A stretch of DNA of 64,000 bases from Rhipicephalus microplus. Its lineage: Eukaryota; Arthropoda; Arachnida; Ixodida; Ixodidae. The stretch covers positions 60,043,771-60,107,770 of the forward strand of contig NC_134705.1 in assembly GCF_043290135.1 (NCBI RefSeq). The letters are read 5' to 3'. Both the position numbers and the translations under genes were made by a program. The notes beneath the pieces are model-generated. The model was given only the letters and a program-made list of their open reading frames with translations, was not told the origin of the DNA and searched no databases. This document shows, piece after piece, positions 44,554 through 56,809 of the stretch (positions are counted from its first letter, which is position 1; the number at the start of each line of letters is the position of its first letter).

Positions 44554-47373
44554 CAATCCCAACCTACTAAACGTGCCACAACACCTGAACCAGTTTCAGT
44601 CTTGTTTACAAATATTAGAAGTGTGCTAAGTAAACGTGACGAGTTATCTTCTATAATTGATGACTGTTCTGCGGACATAGTAGTGTTAACAGAAACTTGG
44701 TTGTCAAGTAAAATTCGCAACACTGAGGTTTTACACTGCAAAAACACCTATAATTTTTACAGATCAGATCGAATAACAAGAACAGGGGGCGGTGTTCTTA
44801 TCGCGATATCAGATAGATTTTCCTCTCATATTGTTCCCATAAGTTCGCCACTAGAAATCGTATGCGCGTGCGTTCGATTTGCGTATCAGGACGTGATTTT
44901 GTGCGTTTGCTACCGACCGCCTCGCTGCCCCTCAGACTTTTGCGAAAACTTCCATGACTGTTTGCACGCAGTTTCTGTCAGGTACCCAAATTCTCATATA
45001 TTTGTCATGGGCGATTTTAATTTCCCAGAAGTTACTTGGGGCAGTGGGGATGGAACGGCTAGCTGTCTTTCAGCGGAAGGTAATTGCTTTTTAAACATAT
45101 GCAATGATTTTAATTTAACCCAAGTAATCCATGAACCCACGCGCATCACAGCATTTTCTTCAAATATACTTGATTTGGTTTTCACAACTAATCCTTCGGT
45201 CATTTCATCGATTCACTACCTACCCGGGCTTAGTGATCATCGCATTGTACACTTCACCTGCGCAATGCAACCACAGCGTCCTATGCACGCAACTAAAGTT
45301 ATAAAAGATTATGCGAAAGCTGATTATGCATCTATATGTACTGAGTTGGAAGTTTTCACTGAAAAATACATTGCATGTGCCGCTGATAACACTGTAGAGG
45401 AGAACTGGGTATCGTTCAAAAATAAGTTTAATTCACTTATAGATTGTTATGTTCCTTTACGAACTGTTCGAACGGCGTTCCGCTCTCCGTGGTTCACATC
45501 AGCACTTCTTCGCTTACGTAATAAAAAAAAACGACTTTACCGCAGCGCTTCATCATCTGACACCACGGAGAGATGGGCGGCTTATCACAACGCAACATTA
45601 GAATACAAAAAAGCTTATGCAGTTGCTAAACATAGTTTCTTCAGCGATACCCTTCCCTCTCTTCTACAGTCTAACCCTCGTAAGTTTTGGTGTCTAGTAA
45701 ATGGTCCAAAAAATAAGAACATTGATCTTTGTGACGAACTTGGTTTGGCGATTGCAAGTGACAGGTGCTGCGAGGCTTTGCAAGACGTATTTAAAAAATC
45801 ATTTTCCGTTGACAACTCCAATCATTTACCAATTCAAGCCGATCCTGGATATCCCCGAATGGAACCAATCATCATTGATCAATTGGGGCTATTTCACCTC
45901 ATATTAAAAATGAAAGCCTCGGCACCTGGCATAGATGGAATCGCTCCCCAATTTCTCAAACAAACTGCCACTTATTGTTCAGTCATTTTTTCACAGCTCT
46001 TTTCACAGTCATTACAAAATGCCTCATTGCCCAGTGACTGGAAGGCGGGGAAGGTGGTTCCTGTGCCTAAACCTGGTGACTCATCTAATCCTTCTAACTA
46101 CAGGCCCATCACTTTGACTAGTATTCCATGTAAGCTTCTCGAACACATAATCTATTCTAACTTAATTATATTTCTCGAAGAAAATAACTTCTTTCACAAC
46201 AGTCAGCATGGTTTTAGGAAACACTACTCATGTGAAACCCAACTACTTCTCTTCACCAACGACTTATTTTCAGCTTCTGACACTGGCTCCATTATCGATT
46301 GCATTTTCCTTGATTTTCAAAAAGCTTTTGACACCGTTTCTCACCGTTTACTCCTACTAAAACTAAGCATGCTAAATATTGACTCAAACACATTACGATG
46401 GATCGAATGCTTCTTATCTAACAGAACCCAACATGTAACAGCTAACGATCATGACTCACGCAATTGTTCAGTAATCTCTGGTGTGCCGCAAGGTTCTGTC
46501 CTTGGACCCTTACTCTTTCTAATTTATATTAATGACCTTCCATCCAGCATTACATCAACAATCAGGCTATTTGCCGACGATTGTGTCATCTACCGCATAA
46601 TAACTAACTCTCATGATTCATCACTACTTCAATCTGATCTCGACAACATTACATCTTGGTGCTCACTCTGGTCAATGAAACTAAATATTGGCAAGTGCAA
46701 AATAATGAGGATCTCTCGAGGAAGTACTGACTGCACTAGCCCTGTTTATTCAATTTCTAATTTTCTGTTGTCGTCTGTCAATACTTACAAATATCTTGGT
46801 GTTCACATAGATAACAATCTAACATGGAATAATCATGTCAGTTATGTGATTAACAATGCTAACCGCACTCTCGGCTTCTTGCGCCGTAACTTTTCATTAG
46901 CACCTGTTTCATTAAAACTTCTTCTTTATAAAACACTAGTCAGATCTAAACTCGAATACGCCTCATCAATCTGGGATCCTCATTCTTGTTCACTTGTTAA
47001 TGCACTGGAAGCCATCCAAAATCGCTCAGCTCGCTTCATTGTCGCTAATTACTCCCGTACCGCTAGCATCTCATCAATTAAAAATTCTCTAGACCTTCCT
47101 ACCCTTTCTAACAGGAGGAAACAGGCCCGACTCTGTCTCTTTCACAAAATTTTTTTTATGAATCCTGAAATAAAGGGCACATTGTTCTCGTCACCTTCTT
47201 ACGTTTCATCTCGCATCGACCATAACTTCAAAGTCCATGTGCCACTCTGCCATACCAACATATACTTCCACTCCTACGTGCCGAAGACTTCATCCGAATG
47301 GAACCACCTTCCTGCCTCCATCGCCAGCAACCCTGATCATGCATCATTCAAGACTGCCATCTCTAACTTGTAA
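44554..47373 (+). CDS. LINE ORF2: AP endonuclease and reverse transcriptase
   Basis: It lies in the same frame as ORF1 and is about 940 codons after the TAG. The endonuclease: FTNIRSVLSKRDEL, LTETWL (catalytic Glu), CVCYRPP, FVMGDFNFPE and LSDHRIV. The reverse transcriptase: SNYRPITLTS, HGFRKHYSCETQL, FLDFQKAFDTV, SGVPQGSVLGPLLFLIYIND, FADD at 46,570-46,581, and YKYLGVHID. The C-terminal region ends with NRSARFIV and the VPKTSSEWNHLP block. No ATG occurs between the TAG and the endonuclease; the first Met is well inside the endonuclease domain. The protein nicks target DNA and primes reverse transcription there. No frame disruption is seen. Confidence 0.9.
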   Translation, partial: QSQPTKRATTPEPVSVLFTNIRSVLSKRDELSSIIDDCSADIVVLTETWLSSKIRNTEVLHCKNTYNFYRSDRITRTGGGVLIAISDRFSSHIVPISSPLEIVCACVRFAYQDVILCVCYRPPRCPSDFCENFHDCLHAVSVRYPNSHIFVMGDFNFPEVTWGSGDGTASCLSAEGNCFLNICNDFNLTQVIHEPTRITAFSSNILDLVFTTNPSVISSIHYLPGLSDHRIVHFTCAMQPQRPMHATKVIKDYAKADYASICTELEVFTEKYIACAADNTVEENWVSFKNKFNSLIDCYVPLRTVRTAFRSPWFTSALLRLRNKKKRLYRSASSSDTTERWAAYHNATLEYKKAYAVAKHSFFSDTLPSLLQSNPRKFWCLVNGPKNKNIDLCDELGLAIASDRCCEALQDVFKKSFSVDNSNHLPIQADPGYPRMEPIIIDQLGLFHLILKMKASAPGIDGIAPQFLKQTATYCSVIFSQLFSQSLQNASLPSDWKAGKVVPVPKPGDSSNPSNYRPITLTSIPCKLLEHIIYSNLIIFLEENNFFHNSQHGFRKHYSCETQLLLFTNDLFSASDTGSIIDCIFLDFQKAFDTVSHRLLLLKLSMLNIDSNTLRWIECFLSNRTQHVTANDHDSRNCSVISGVPQGSVLGPLLFLIYINDLPSSITSTIRLFADDCVIYRIITNSHDSSLLQSDLDNITSWCSLWSMKLNIGKCKIMRISRGSTDCTSPVYSISNFLLSSVNTYKYLGVHIDNNLTWNNHVSYVINNANRTLGFLRRNFSLAPVSLKLLLYKTLVRSKLEYASSIWDPHSCSLVNALEAIQNRSARFIVANYSRTASISSIKNSLDLPTLSNRRKQARLCLFHKIFFMNPEIKGTLFSSPSYVSSRIDHNFKVHVPLCHTNIYFHSYVPKTSSEWNHLPASIASNPDHASFKTAISNL

Positions 47374-47413
47374 CCACTCCTCTCTGTAACGCCGCAAATG
47401 GCATTGAGAGTAT

Positions 47414-47449
<36 letters not shown>

Positions 47450-47450
47450 G

Positions 47451-48399
47451 TATTATTAAAAGGAAAATAAGTTGATTGTTTGTTCTGTGCTCGAGGGTGC
47501 AGCGGGTTTGCCCCTGGTTTCGGTTTGGAGCGTATTTTGATCCTACGACTACCCAAATTATTGCACAGAACATGTGTGCGTCCTACATCGCAATGTGCCA
47601 TGTCAACAGCATTCGCCGAACACCGTGTGATAAATCTGCATCGCAACGCCAACAGAGTGTTTCTTTGATAGACCGAGAGGAAGTCGGTGGTCTGGTGTCA
47701 AATTAACGGGTATCCTTGCCTTTCGTTCGCAAAATCTATGCGTCCAGTGACGCTGTTCTGGTACCACGTCTACTGCGGCGCGTTTTTCTGTCATCAGAGC
47801 CTCAATAAATAGCGCGAACAGCATTGCTTACCCAGTGGCGGAGGAAACGATGCAGTCAGCTGCATCGTTTTCTCTTATGGGCCTGGAGTTTTGTGTGTCC
47901 TTGTACGTCTCGGCAAGAAAGTGCATCGATTGTTGAACAAGCGTATAAATGTCCAATTCTGCGAGGATAATCAAACATTCGAAATCAAAGGAGGCGGCAT
48001 TCAGGAAGATCAGTCCAATATGTGCTTACGAAAAACTTGTTAACTTGTGTAGCAGGCAGTACATTATTGTTATTGATTTCAGCAGTGCTCTGAGGGACGA
48101 GGATCTTTCAGTGCGCTGCTAAAATCTAGAATGCGACCCAACTTGCGTATGCGATTTTCAGTTTTCATGCAGCACATTATTGATCGCCTTATATGAAAAA
48201 GTTAACAAAAAAGTAATTTATGTACGTGCTATGCATGCCACGTTAAGCTTCTGTGCTAACTATACCCTTGCACTGGATAATAAAATGTTTTCATGCTTAC
48301 ACTCTGAGGAAGAGATGGTCCGCTTATTTCTTTTCAACAAATCTGGAATGTTGGCCATGTTGTCGCTTGTGCCTCTAGACCAGGTAGTCGTGTCTGGAC
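47451..48399. other. Right-arm DNA, counterpart of 34,690-35,680
   Basis: Reverse complement of the left arm, with the same motif-free short ORFs. Nothing coding is recognised. Confidence 0.45.
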
Positions 48400-48673
48400 C
48401 ACCAAGCAAACCTCGCCCCGCCGCGGTGGTCTAGTGGCTAAGGTACTCGGCTGCTGACCCGCAGGTCGTGGGTTCAAATCCCGGCTGCGGCGGCTGCATT
48501 TCCGATGGAGGCGGAAATGTTGTAGGCCCGTGTACTCAGATTTGGGTGCACGTTAAAGAACCCCAGGTGGTCAAAATTTCCGGAGCCCTCCACTACGGCG
48601 TCTCTCATAATCATATGGTGGTTTTGGGACGTTAAACCCCACAAATCTAATCTAATCTATCACCAAGCAAACC
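48400..48673 (+). mobile_element. Complete tRNA-derived SINE with target-site duplication, right arm only
   Basis: The element at 48,413-48,660 has box A (TGGTCTAGTGGCTAAGG) and box B (GGTCGTGGGTTCAAATCCC), body blocks CCAGGTGGTCAAAATTTCCG and CTCATAATCATATGG, and an ATCTA-repeat tail. It is flanked by the 13-bp duplication CACCAAGCAAACC at 48,400-48,412 and 48,661-48,673. The left arm has a single, empty version of this site near 34,685, so the insertion came after the arms separated or is an allelic difference. Confidence 0.9.
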
Positions 48674-50689
48674 AGCTTGACCTCCCTCATATCCAGGGTC
48701 ACACATCTTAATTCATGCGGCTACGATATGCTGCTGCACTTCCACTAAGTATGAGTTGAATATGTTCGCAAGTAGACTGCCATATAAAGCACTTGCAGGT
48801 GCTCTTCGGTTTTCTTTTCTTTTTTAGCGCGTTATAGTGCAGCGATTGGTTCGCAGGTAGGACTTGCAAACATTGTACGGCTATGGACAGGGCTGACTAT
48901 TGTAGCTTCGTATGCATGTAGAAACCTTTTCCAAGTAGAAAGGTTATTATCATCAACATAAGAGAAAGGTATACAAGCTGTTTTCATCCAACCTTTCTTC
49001 ACAAATGAGATAAAAATGACTAACCCATTACTACTTGAATTACTAGCCATACTGTACAGGTTGCCATCAATTTAATAAATGCAACACTCAACGTTGAAAC
49101 CACACTAATTCATTAATTTCACCTGTGACGGCAATGTTAGTACAGTCAGCATTAGGCTGGCAATCCTGGCACTGCACGAGAGCCTCTTTCAATGTTGCCT
49201 TTAGCAGCTAGATTACAAAAGCACTACAATTTTGTCGAAAAACTCACATGATCTACGAAGTCTTCACGTCTCGCTATTGAGGTGACCAGGGCATGGTTGG
49301 AAGTGCTGCGATCATATGTCTGACCAAGGAGCTGAAGTGCTTGCTTCATGTGTGATGCCTGTATTGCGTTGATTAGCTTGCATCGCATCCATGCATTCAT
49401 TGTGCACGATGACCTAAACTGACACGACACATGCACCTTAATCTCTCATAACATAGACAGATTAGGAGATGCCCTTCTTGGCTACTTAGTTCATAACTGA
49501 AGCTCAACAGTGGCAGGACAAAAACATGTGGGTCTAAAGGACCGGGTAAAATCCTCCGGACCTTATATGATGGTCTACTGACAAATTTTGTCGCCTCCTA
49601 ACCTACGCCAAGTTTAGTGTTAGTTATAAACGTTCGGTGATTTTAAACTTCCAGGCTTCAGTTTTGTCACTTTATCTATCTCGGCTAGTGAAAAGGTAGC
49701 CCATGCCTTACTATAGAAGCTTGTTAAGACTTTCGCCTAACTCAGTTTATTACGAAGCCTATACAAATTGTAGGTTCTGATTTTGATGAGATAAACCTTG
49801 AAACTTCTTTTTCTGAGAGCCTTTTAGCTCTATGTTCTCCCCAATTCATTGAACAAAATTAGACGCCGCTCAAAACTACCCGAACTCATGATATGACACA
49901 TACCTGTTACAAAAGTACGGTGTAGTAAATGTGCATTTTTGCCTCAAAGAGCCAATAAAAAGAAGAAACAAAAATGTCTGTGTAGGTCTACACTGTACCC
50001 TATTAATCCTCGGGAATTCAACAGCAAGTGATATGGATTACAGAAAAATGCTCAAAGCCTCAAGCCGTCAGTTGAGGTGCTGTCCACTATCTTCATCATC
50101 ATCAGCCTGACTACGTCCACTGCAAGACAAAGGCCTCTCCCATGTTCCACCAGTTAACTCGATCCTGTGCTTGCTGCTGCCACTTTACACCCACAAACTT
50201 CTTAATCTCATCTGCCCACCTAACCTTCTGTCTCCCCCTAACTCTCATGCCTTCTCTGGGAATCCAGTTAGTTCCCCTAACGACCAGCAATTGTCCTGTC
50301 TATGCACTACATGCCCAGCCCATGTCCATTTCCTCTTCTTGATTTCAACTATGATATACTTAACCCCGTTTTGTTCCGTGATCCACTCTGCTCTCTTCTT
50401 GTCTCTTAAAGTTACACCTACCATTTTTCTTTCCATTGCTCGCTGCGTCATCCTCTATTCAAGCTGAACCCTCTTTGTAAGTCTTCAGGTTTCTGCTCCA
50501 TAGCTAAGTACCGGCAAGATACAGCTGTTATATATCTTCTTCTTGAGGGATAGTGGCAATCTACCTGTCATAATTTGAGAGTGCTTGCCAAATGTGCTCC
50601 ACCCCATTCTTATTCTTCTAGTTACTTCAATCTCTTGGTTCGGCTCCGTGGTTATTACCTGCACTAAGTAGACATAGTCTTTTACTAAA

Positions 50690-53600
50690 AACTCGCGCTA
50701 AGCTTGACAACTTAACTCATCGACGCAGAACTGCCCGCCTTTCGCTTCTCCACAAACTCTATCATCACCCATATCTTCACCGCATTTTCGAAGCACCAAC
50801 AGTCATCTTTCCAAGCACAGACCATATCTTCAAGATAAGACATTGACTGGACTACGCTAAACCACACATCATCTGCCTCGGACGCTCTTATAAACATAAT
50901 GTTGAACTTTAGCCTTCAGCAAATCGTGTTATCTCCAACCCGCTTACAGAACACTGGCGAGAGCATATTAGATCTGATGCTGATTAGTCAGCACTTCCCG
51001 GAAGACCGTGTTCGCACTGACGTAGTTGACGGCATATCAGGCATATCATATGCTTGCTGCCGCTTGACTCCAGTATTGCGTGTGAGCAGCGTGGATCAAC
51101 TGTAATTGATTTCAAAAAATCTGACGATAGCAGCGTATTAACCCATCTCGCACATGAGCTCGAAAACTTTTTGCAGCTAGCTTTTGATGCATCCAGTGAT
51201 ACTAATCTACTTTGGCTAAGTTTCAAATCTACTGTTATGTACTGTGTCACTAACTTCATACCAAAGAAACACAAGAAAGCTCCAGGGAATAATCCTTGGA
51301 TAACACGTGAGGTTATCCAGGCCAAGCGTAGGTTAAAAAGGTTGCGTAGGTTAAAAAGGTTGCGAAAAACCATAAGTGTAAATCATCCGTTCAACAGAAG
51401 CTGCAGTGTGCAAAATCAGAGTTTAAGCAAAAAAAGAAAACTGCCAGACAATATTATTTTAGTGTTACACTTCCAAGCTTTATTAAAAGCAATCCAAGCA
51501 AATTTTGGAGATACCTTCGCACTAGCAATAATACACAGTCGCACACGGATTCAGGGGAAAGAACGGAAAAGGCTAACGAATACAACATTTTTTTCCAATC
51601 AGTGTTCACGACTGATAATGGTGCCACTCCTCCAGTATTATCCCTCGATTCCCCAAGCATCGATCACCTAGAAGTCACAGATACAGGAATACTGAACTTG
51701 CTTCTTAACTTAGATCCTAAAAAATCGAGTGGTCCAGATGATATTCCTAACGAGTTCCTTAAGAGGTACGCGGGATGGTGTAGCAAGTTTCTTGGGTTAA
51801 TCTTTCGAAAGTCGCTTACTTCATCCCAGCTGCCAGATGACTGGAAGATTGCAAAAATAATACCTATTCATAAATCAGGAGAACAGTCATTGGTTTCAAA
51901 TTACCGGCCGACATCCCTCACTAGCATTTCATGTAAGCTACTAGAGCATATCATCCTCAAACACATAACTGTTTTTCTCGAGAAAATAAAATTTTTGTCT
52001 CCTAATCAACACGAATTTCGTAGTGGCCTGTCCACTGTTACGCAGCTAACGGAGGTAGTTCATGATCTAGCTTCTACCATAAATAATCGTGGCCAAACAG
52101 ACATAATTTTACTCCATTTCTCTAAGGCTTTCGATTGCGTATGTCACAGAAAGTTACTAATTAAACTGAAAAGTGCGATAGGAGAGGGGTTATTGTTTTC
52201 TTGGATAGAAAATTTTCTAACAAATCGCTCACAGTTCGTGCAGTATGAAGGTCATATATCAAACATAGTCCCCGTAACTTCTGGGGTCCCTCAAGGTTCC
52301 GTCTTGGGACCACTATTATTTTTAATTTTCATAAATGACCTCACGTCAAACATTAACTGTAATATCAAACTGTTTGCAGATGACTGCATTATTTATAAGG
52401 AGGTAACCAGCTACACAGACCACATTAATCTCAATGAATGTTTAATCAAGCTAGCAGATTGGTGCGCTAAGTGGCAAATGTCCATCAATGTGAAAAAATC
52501 CGCAGCTATGACGGTAACACGTAAACAGAATCCATCGCAATTCATCTACACCATTCATGGTTCACCACTGACTAATGTTGTGCACCATAAGTACTTAGGC
52601 ATTACATTAACGTCTGACCTGAGATGGGATACACACATAGCTAACGTCACTGCCGCCGCACTGCGTAAACTTTTCTACCTAAAAAGACGACTTAGAATTG
52701 CACCAGCGCCCGCAACACTCTTGGCTTATACCATGTTCGTAAGACCAGTATTAGAATATGCCAACGTAGTTTGGTTTCCTTATACGCTAAGTGGTATTAG
52801 TAAATTAGAGGCAGTACAACGCAAAGCCATACGGTTTGTACACAACAAGTTCAAACGTACAGATTCTCACACTAACCTTCTGGCTTCTTCTGGCATTGAA
52901 AAACTAGCTACTAGGGCAAAAGAGGCACGCCTGAGGTTCTTGTACCAGTTGTTACATGACCACTACAAGGTAGATGTGTCTAAGTACGTCACATTTTCAC
53001 AGTCACGCCCTACTCGTCATAAGCACAAATACAGTCTGCAAGAATATTCCTCAAACAGTGACGTCTTTGGAAAATCGTTTTTCCCACTAACAATACGCGA
53101 ATGGAATAAACAGAATGCAAATGCTACTAATGCCGACACACTATCCACATTCACCGCAGTGTTAGAAACCATGCGTAATCTACAGTAGTGCTTCAATGCT
53201 TCACATACCTTTGCTATTTTCCTCTTTTCTTTTTCTTTTTTGCACGGCACACTGTAGCAGGCCAGAAGGTACTGGGTGAGGCTTATGTATGTCAGTTGGA
53301 ATGTTATTGTTTGTTCTTCATGAATGTATACTACCTGCAATGTGCCCTCTGTAATGACTCCAACATTGGAGTCGACAGTATTGCAAATAAATAAATAAAT
53401 AAATAAAATGTATAACTTGTCGCTCAGCTCATTACGCTAATTCCTTCATTCCCCGAACAATAGTTGCATGGAATAGCTTGCCATCCCACATTGCCACTCA
53501 AGCAGATTTCACAACAGTTAACAAACTTTTACTCAACATTTCCGACTAGATATCCACCGCGCGTACTCTCATTAAGCTTCTTCCTATGTACATGAGTGTT

Positions 53601-53970
53601 TATTTTCTTGTTATCATGTGTTAATGTTTTTCACGACCATTGTAAACGCTTGATTTGTATTATTTATGTGTTAATTGCGAACTTTTGTATCTTAAGATCA
53701 TGCCATCATTTTAGTTTTTTTTCCTTGTATACTGTATTTGTCAGTGCCCTTAATTTATGTTTCCAGTAATCAATACTCTATCTCTACTTATCTTTCTTTT
53801 TTTCATAGTATCTGATTTTGGTTGTTTTTTGTATTTAGCTCGCTTTTATATTTTTTATAATCTTGTTTTTAGATTGTATGAGCGTACAAAAATCGGTTTC
53901 ATGTGTCCGTTCCCCTATGTAATACCCCTTCGGGTGCCTTTAGGGGTGTTATGAAATAAAAATAAATAAA
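50690..53970. mobile_element. Nested CR1-like 3' fragment, right arm, split by a second LINE
   Basis: Counterpart of 31,963-32,682. Its parts are 50,690-50,841 and 53,408-53,970, on the plus strand here. The join across the inserted LINE matches the unbroken left-arm sequence near 32,530. Confidence 0.75.
50842..53407 (+). mobile_element. 5'-truncated CR1-like LINE, right arm only
   Basis: It starts inside the endonuclease domain (ILDLMLISQ block near 50,965) and has one frame change before the reverse transcriptase. The frame from about 51,602 to 53,188 (528 codons) is open: SGPDDIPNEFLKRY, NYRPTSLTSISCKLLEHII, SGVPQGSVLGPLLFLIFIND, FADD near 52,374-52,385, and YLGITLTSDLRWD. The tail is an AAAT repeat (53,386-53,407). 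It is related to, but clearly a different family from, the LINE at 43,175. Confidence 0.85.
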
Positions 53971-56809
53971 CAACTTGAAGTGCACTATTACCTATCTTGA
54001 AGCACTGCTCTCTTCTGAGGTAGTTGTACATTACTTTCGTTTTCTGCAGATTAATTCTAAGACCCACCTTTCTGCTCTCCTTGTCTAATTCTTTAATCAT
54101 GAGTTGGAATTAGTCCCCTGAGTTACTCAGCAATGAAATGTCATCGGCGAAGCGCAGGTTACTAAGGTATTCTCTATTAACCCTTATCCCTAACTGTTCC
54201 CATTCTAGGCCTCTGAAAACCTCCTGTAAGCACGTGGGAAATAGCATTGGTGAGATTTTATCTCCCTGCCTTACACCCTTCTTGATTGGTATTCTGTTGC
54301 TTTCTTTATGAAGCATTAGGACAGCAGTTGATCCCCTGTAGATGTATTCCAGGATCTTTGTATATGCTTCATCGACGCTCTGATTCCGCAGTGTCTGCAT
54401 GACTGATGATATTTCTACTGAATAAAACGCGTTCTCGTAATCTATGAAGGGTATGAATAGTGGTTGGTTATATTCTGAGCATTTCTCTATTATTTGATTG
54501 ATAGTATGAATTTGGTCGATTGTTGAGTATCCTGTTCAAAATCCTGCTTGTTCCTTTGGTTGATCGAATTCTAATGTTTTAATAACTCTGTTAGCAAGTA
54601 CCTTCGTAAATAACTTGTATACTACGGAGAGCAACGTGGTCGGCCTGTAATTCTTTTAGTCCTTGTCATCTCCTTTCTTATGTATTAAGATGATGTTAGC
54701 ATTCTTCCAAGACTCTGGTACCCTTCCCGTCAGGAGACGCCTCGTAAATAGGGTGGCTAGTTTTTCTAACACAATTTGTCCTCCGTCTTTTAGCAGATCT
54801 GATGTTACCTAATCCTCACCAGCAGCTTTGCCTCTTTGCATGATCTCCAAAGCTTTTCTGACTCCTTCTATCATTACTGGTGGGGTGTCATATGGGTTAC
54901 TGCAAGTTCTTATAGTATTAAGGTCGTGGTTGTCCTGGCTACTGTACAGATCTCTGTAAAACTCCTCCGTTATTTTAACTATCCTATCAATATTGGTAGT
55001 TATTTTGCCTTCTATGTCCCTTAGTGTATATATCCAATTTTTCCCTATTCCAAGTTTCCTGTTCACTTTTTTGACGCTTCCTCCATTTTTCAGAACATGT
55101 TCAATTCCCTCCATGTTATACCTTCTTACATCGAATACCTTACGCCTATTAATCGACTTCGAAAGTTCTGCCAGTTCTATTTTGTCTGTTGTACTTGAGA
55201 CTTTCATGCTTTGACGCTCTTTAATGACGTTATTCGTCTCCTGGGACAGCTTGGCAGTGTCCTGTCTAAGTACCGTACCTCCAAATTCCACTGCACACTC
55301 AATAATGATACTCTTCAGATTATTATTCATTGCGTCAACGCTAAGGCTGGTTTCCTCGATAAGAGCCGAGCCCTTGTTCTGAAGGGAGACTGTCAATTCC
55401 TCTACTTTCCCTCACAGTGCTAGCTAATTGATTGGCTTCTTGTGTATCAGTTTCTGTCGTTCCTTCTTCAAGTCTAGGTGAAATCGAGACCATACCATTC
55501 TATGGTCACTGCATCACACCCTGCCAACCACTTCCACATCCTGCATAATGCCTGGGTGTGCACTCATTATAAAGTCTATTCCATTCTTACTTTCCCCATT
55601 AGGGCTCCTCCATGTCCACTTACGGTTTTCTCGTTTTCAGTAGAAAGTATTCAAAATCCGTAAATTATTGCGTTCTGCAAATTCTACTAGTAGCTCTCCT
55701 TCGGCATTTCTAGTACCGATGCCATAATCTCCTACTGCCTGGTCTCCAGCCTATCTTTGCATTAAAGTCTGCCATCAGTATAGTATAGTGTGTTTTTACC
55801 TTACTCATTGCTGATTCCACGTCCGTCTTCATAGAAGCTTTCAACTGATGCGTCATCGTGGCTAGATGTAGGCGCGTAAGGTTGTATCCTTCATCTTGTA
55901 TCTCTTATTGAGTTTAATTACGATACCTACCACCCTTTCATTAATGCTATAGTATTCCTATATGTTGCCAGCTATGTTTCTGTGAATTAGGAAACCCATT
56001 CCCACTTCTCTTCTGTCAGCCAAGCCTCGATAGCAAAGGACGTGCCCATTCTATAGCACCGTATAGGCCTCATCTGTCCTCCTAACCTCACTGAGTTTTA
56101 TTATATCCCATTTAACACCCTCTAGCTCCTCGAGTAGTACAGCTAGGCTTCCCTCACTAGATAAGGTTCTAGTGTTAAACGTTGCCAAGTTCAGGTTCCA
56201 ATGGCGGCCTGTCTGGATCCAGAGATTCTTAGCACCCTCTGCTGCATTGCAGATCTGACCGCCGCCGGGGTCAGTTGCTTCGCAGCTCTGGGGACTGAGG
56301 GCCGTGAGTTATTTGACGTATGCATGTGGGAGGTGGTGGCCAGATACTGCACCAGGGTGGCCAATCCATCTCTGGTGAGAACCCCCCCCCCCCCCCCCCC
56401 TCTTAGCTCGGGTCCGTGGTGTCGCTACACACCAAACGCCTGCTTACGCAGACGCCCCTGCGTGTCCACTGTGCTATGTAATAAACCCTGGAGATTTTGG
56501 AATGTAATATAAGCCGCATTTATATCCTGATCCATCTGAACATTGACTAGCTGAATGGCGTCTATTCTGCCTATCTTATTATAAAAGCGTTCTCGTCTGT
56601 TTTCACTTTTGAAATGGTTACTCCTTTTCGAATCTTTAGTTCATTTCATGATTTCTCTATCCTATGCAATAAATTTGTAGTCGTCAGTAAAGATGAAATT
56701 TTTTCTTTATTTACAAACAATAAAAATGCTGCAAGCATAGATCTCCTTGTTTTTAGCCACGATATATTAAAATATATTTGGGAGCATTTTTGAAGCCTTT
56801 ACTGCACTT

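Larger units (their letters stand above)
43175..47450 (+). mobile_element. Nearly intact CR1/L2-like LINE with 2A-like peptide, right arm only
   Basis: The uninterrupted target is visible in the left arm near 35,690. The element starts GAGTGGGCATGGTCG, has a 384-bp duplication at its 5' end, two in-frame ORFs separated by one TAG, and a TAAA repeat tail (47,413-47,449) without a poly-A. Both ORFs are open throughout, so this is the youngest LINE in the window. Endonuclease, reverse transcriptase and short repeat tail fit the CR1/L2 group. A phylogeny would be needed for the exact clade. Confidence 0.88.
50090..56520 (-). mobile_element. RTE-like LINE, right arm copy, split by nested insertions
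   Basis: Mirror of 29,410-33,275. RTE parts lie at about 50,090-50,690 (C-terminal region) and 53,971-56,520 (reverse transcriptase, endonuclease and 5' end). They are separated by the nested CR1-like fragment, which is itself split by the LINE at 50,842-53,407. A C-run at about 56,380-56,400 in the 5' end is longer than the corresponding G-run on the left. Confidence 0.85.
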
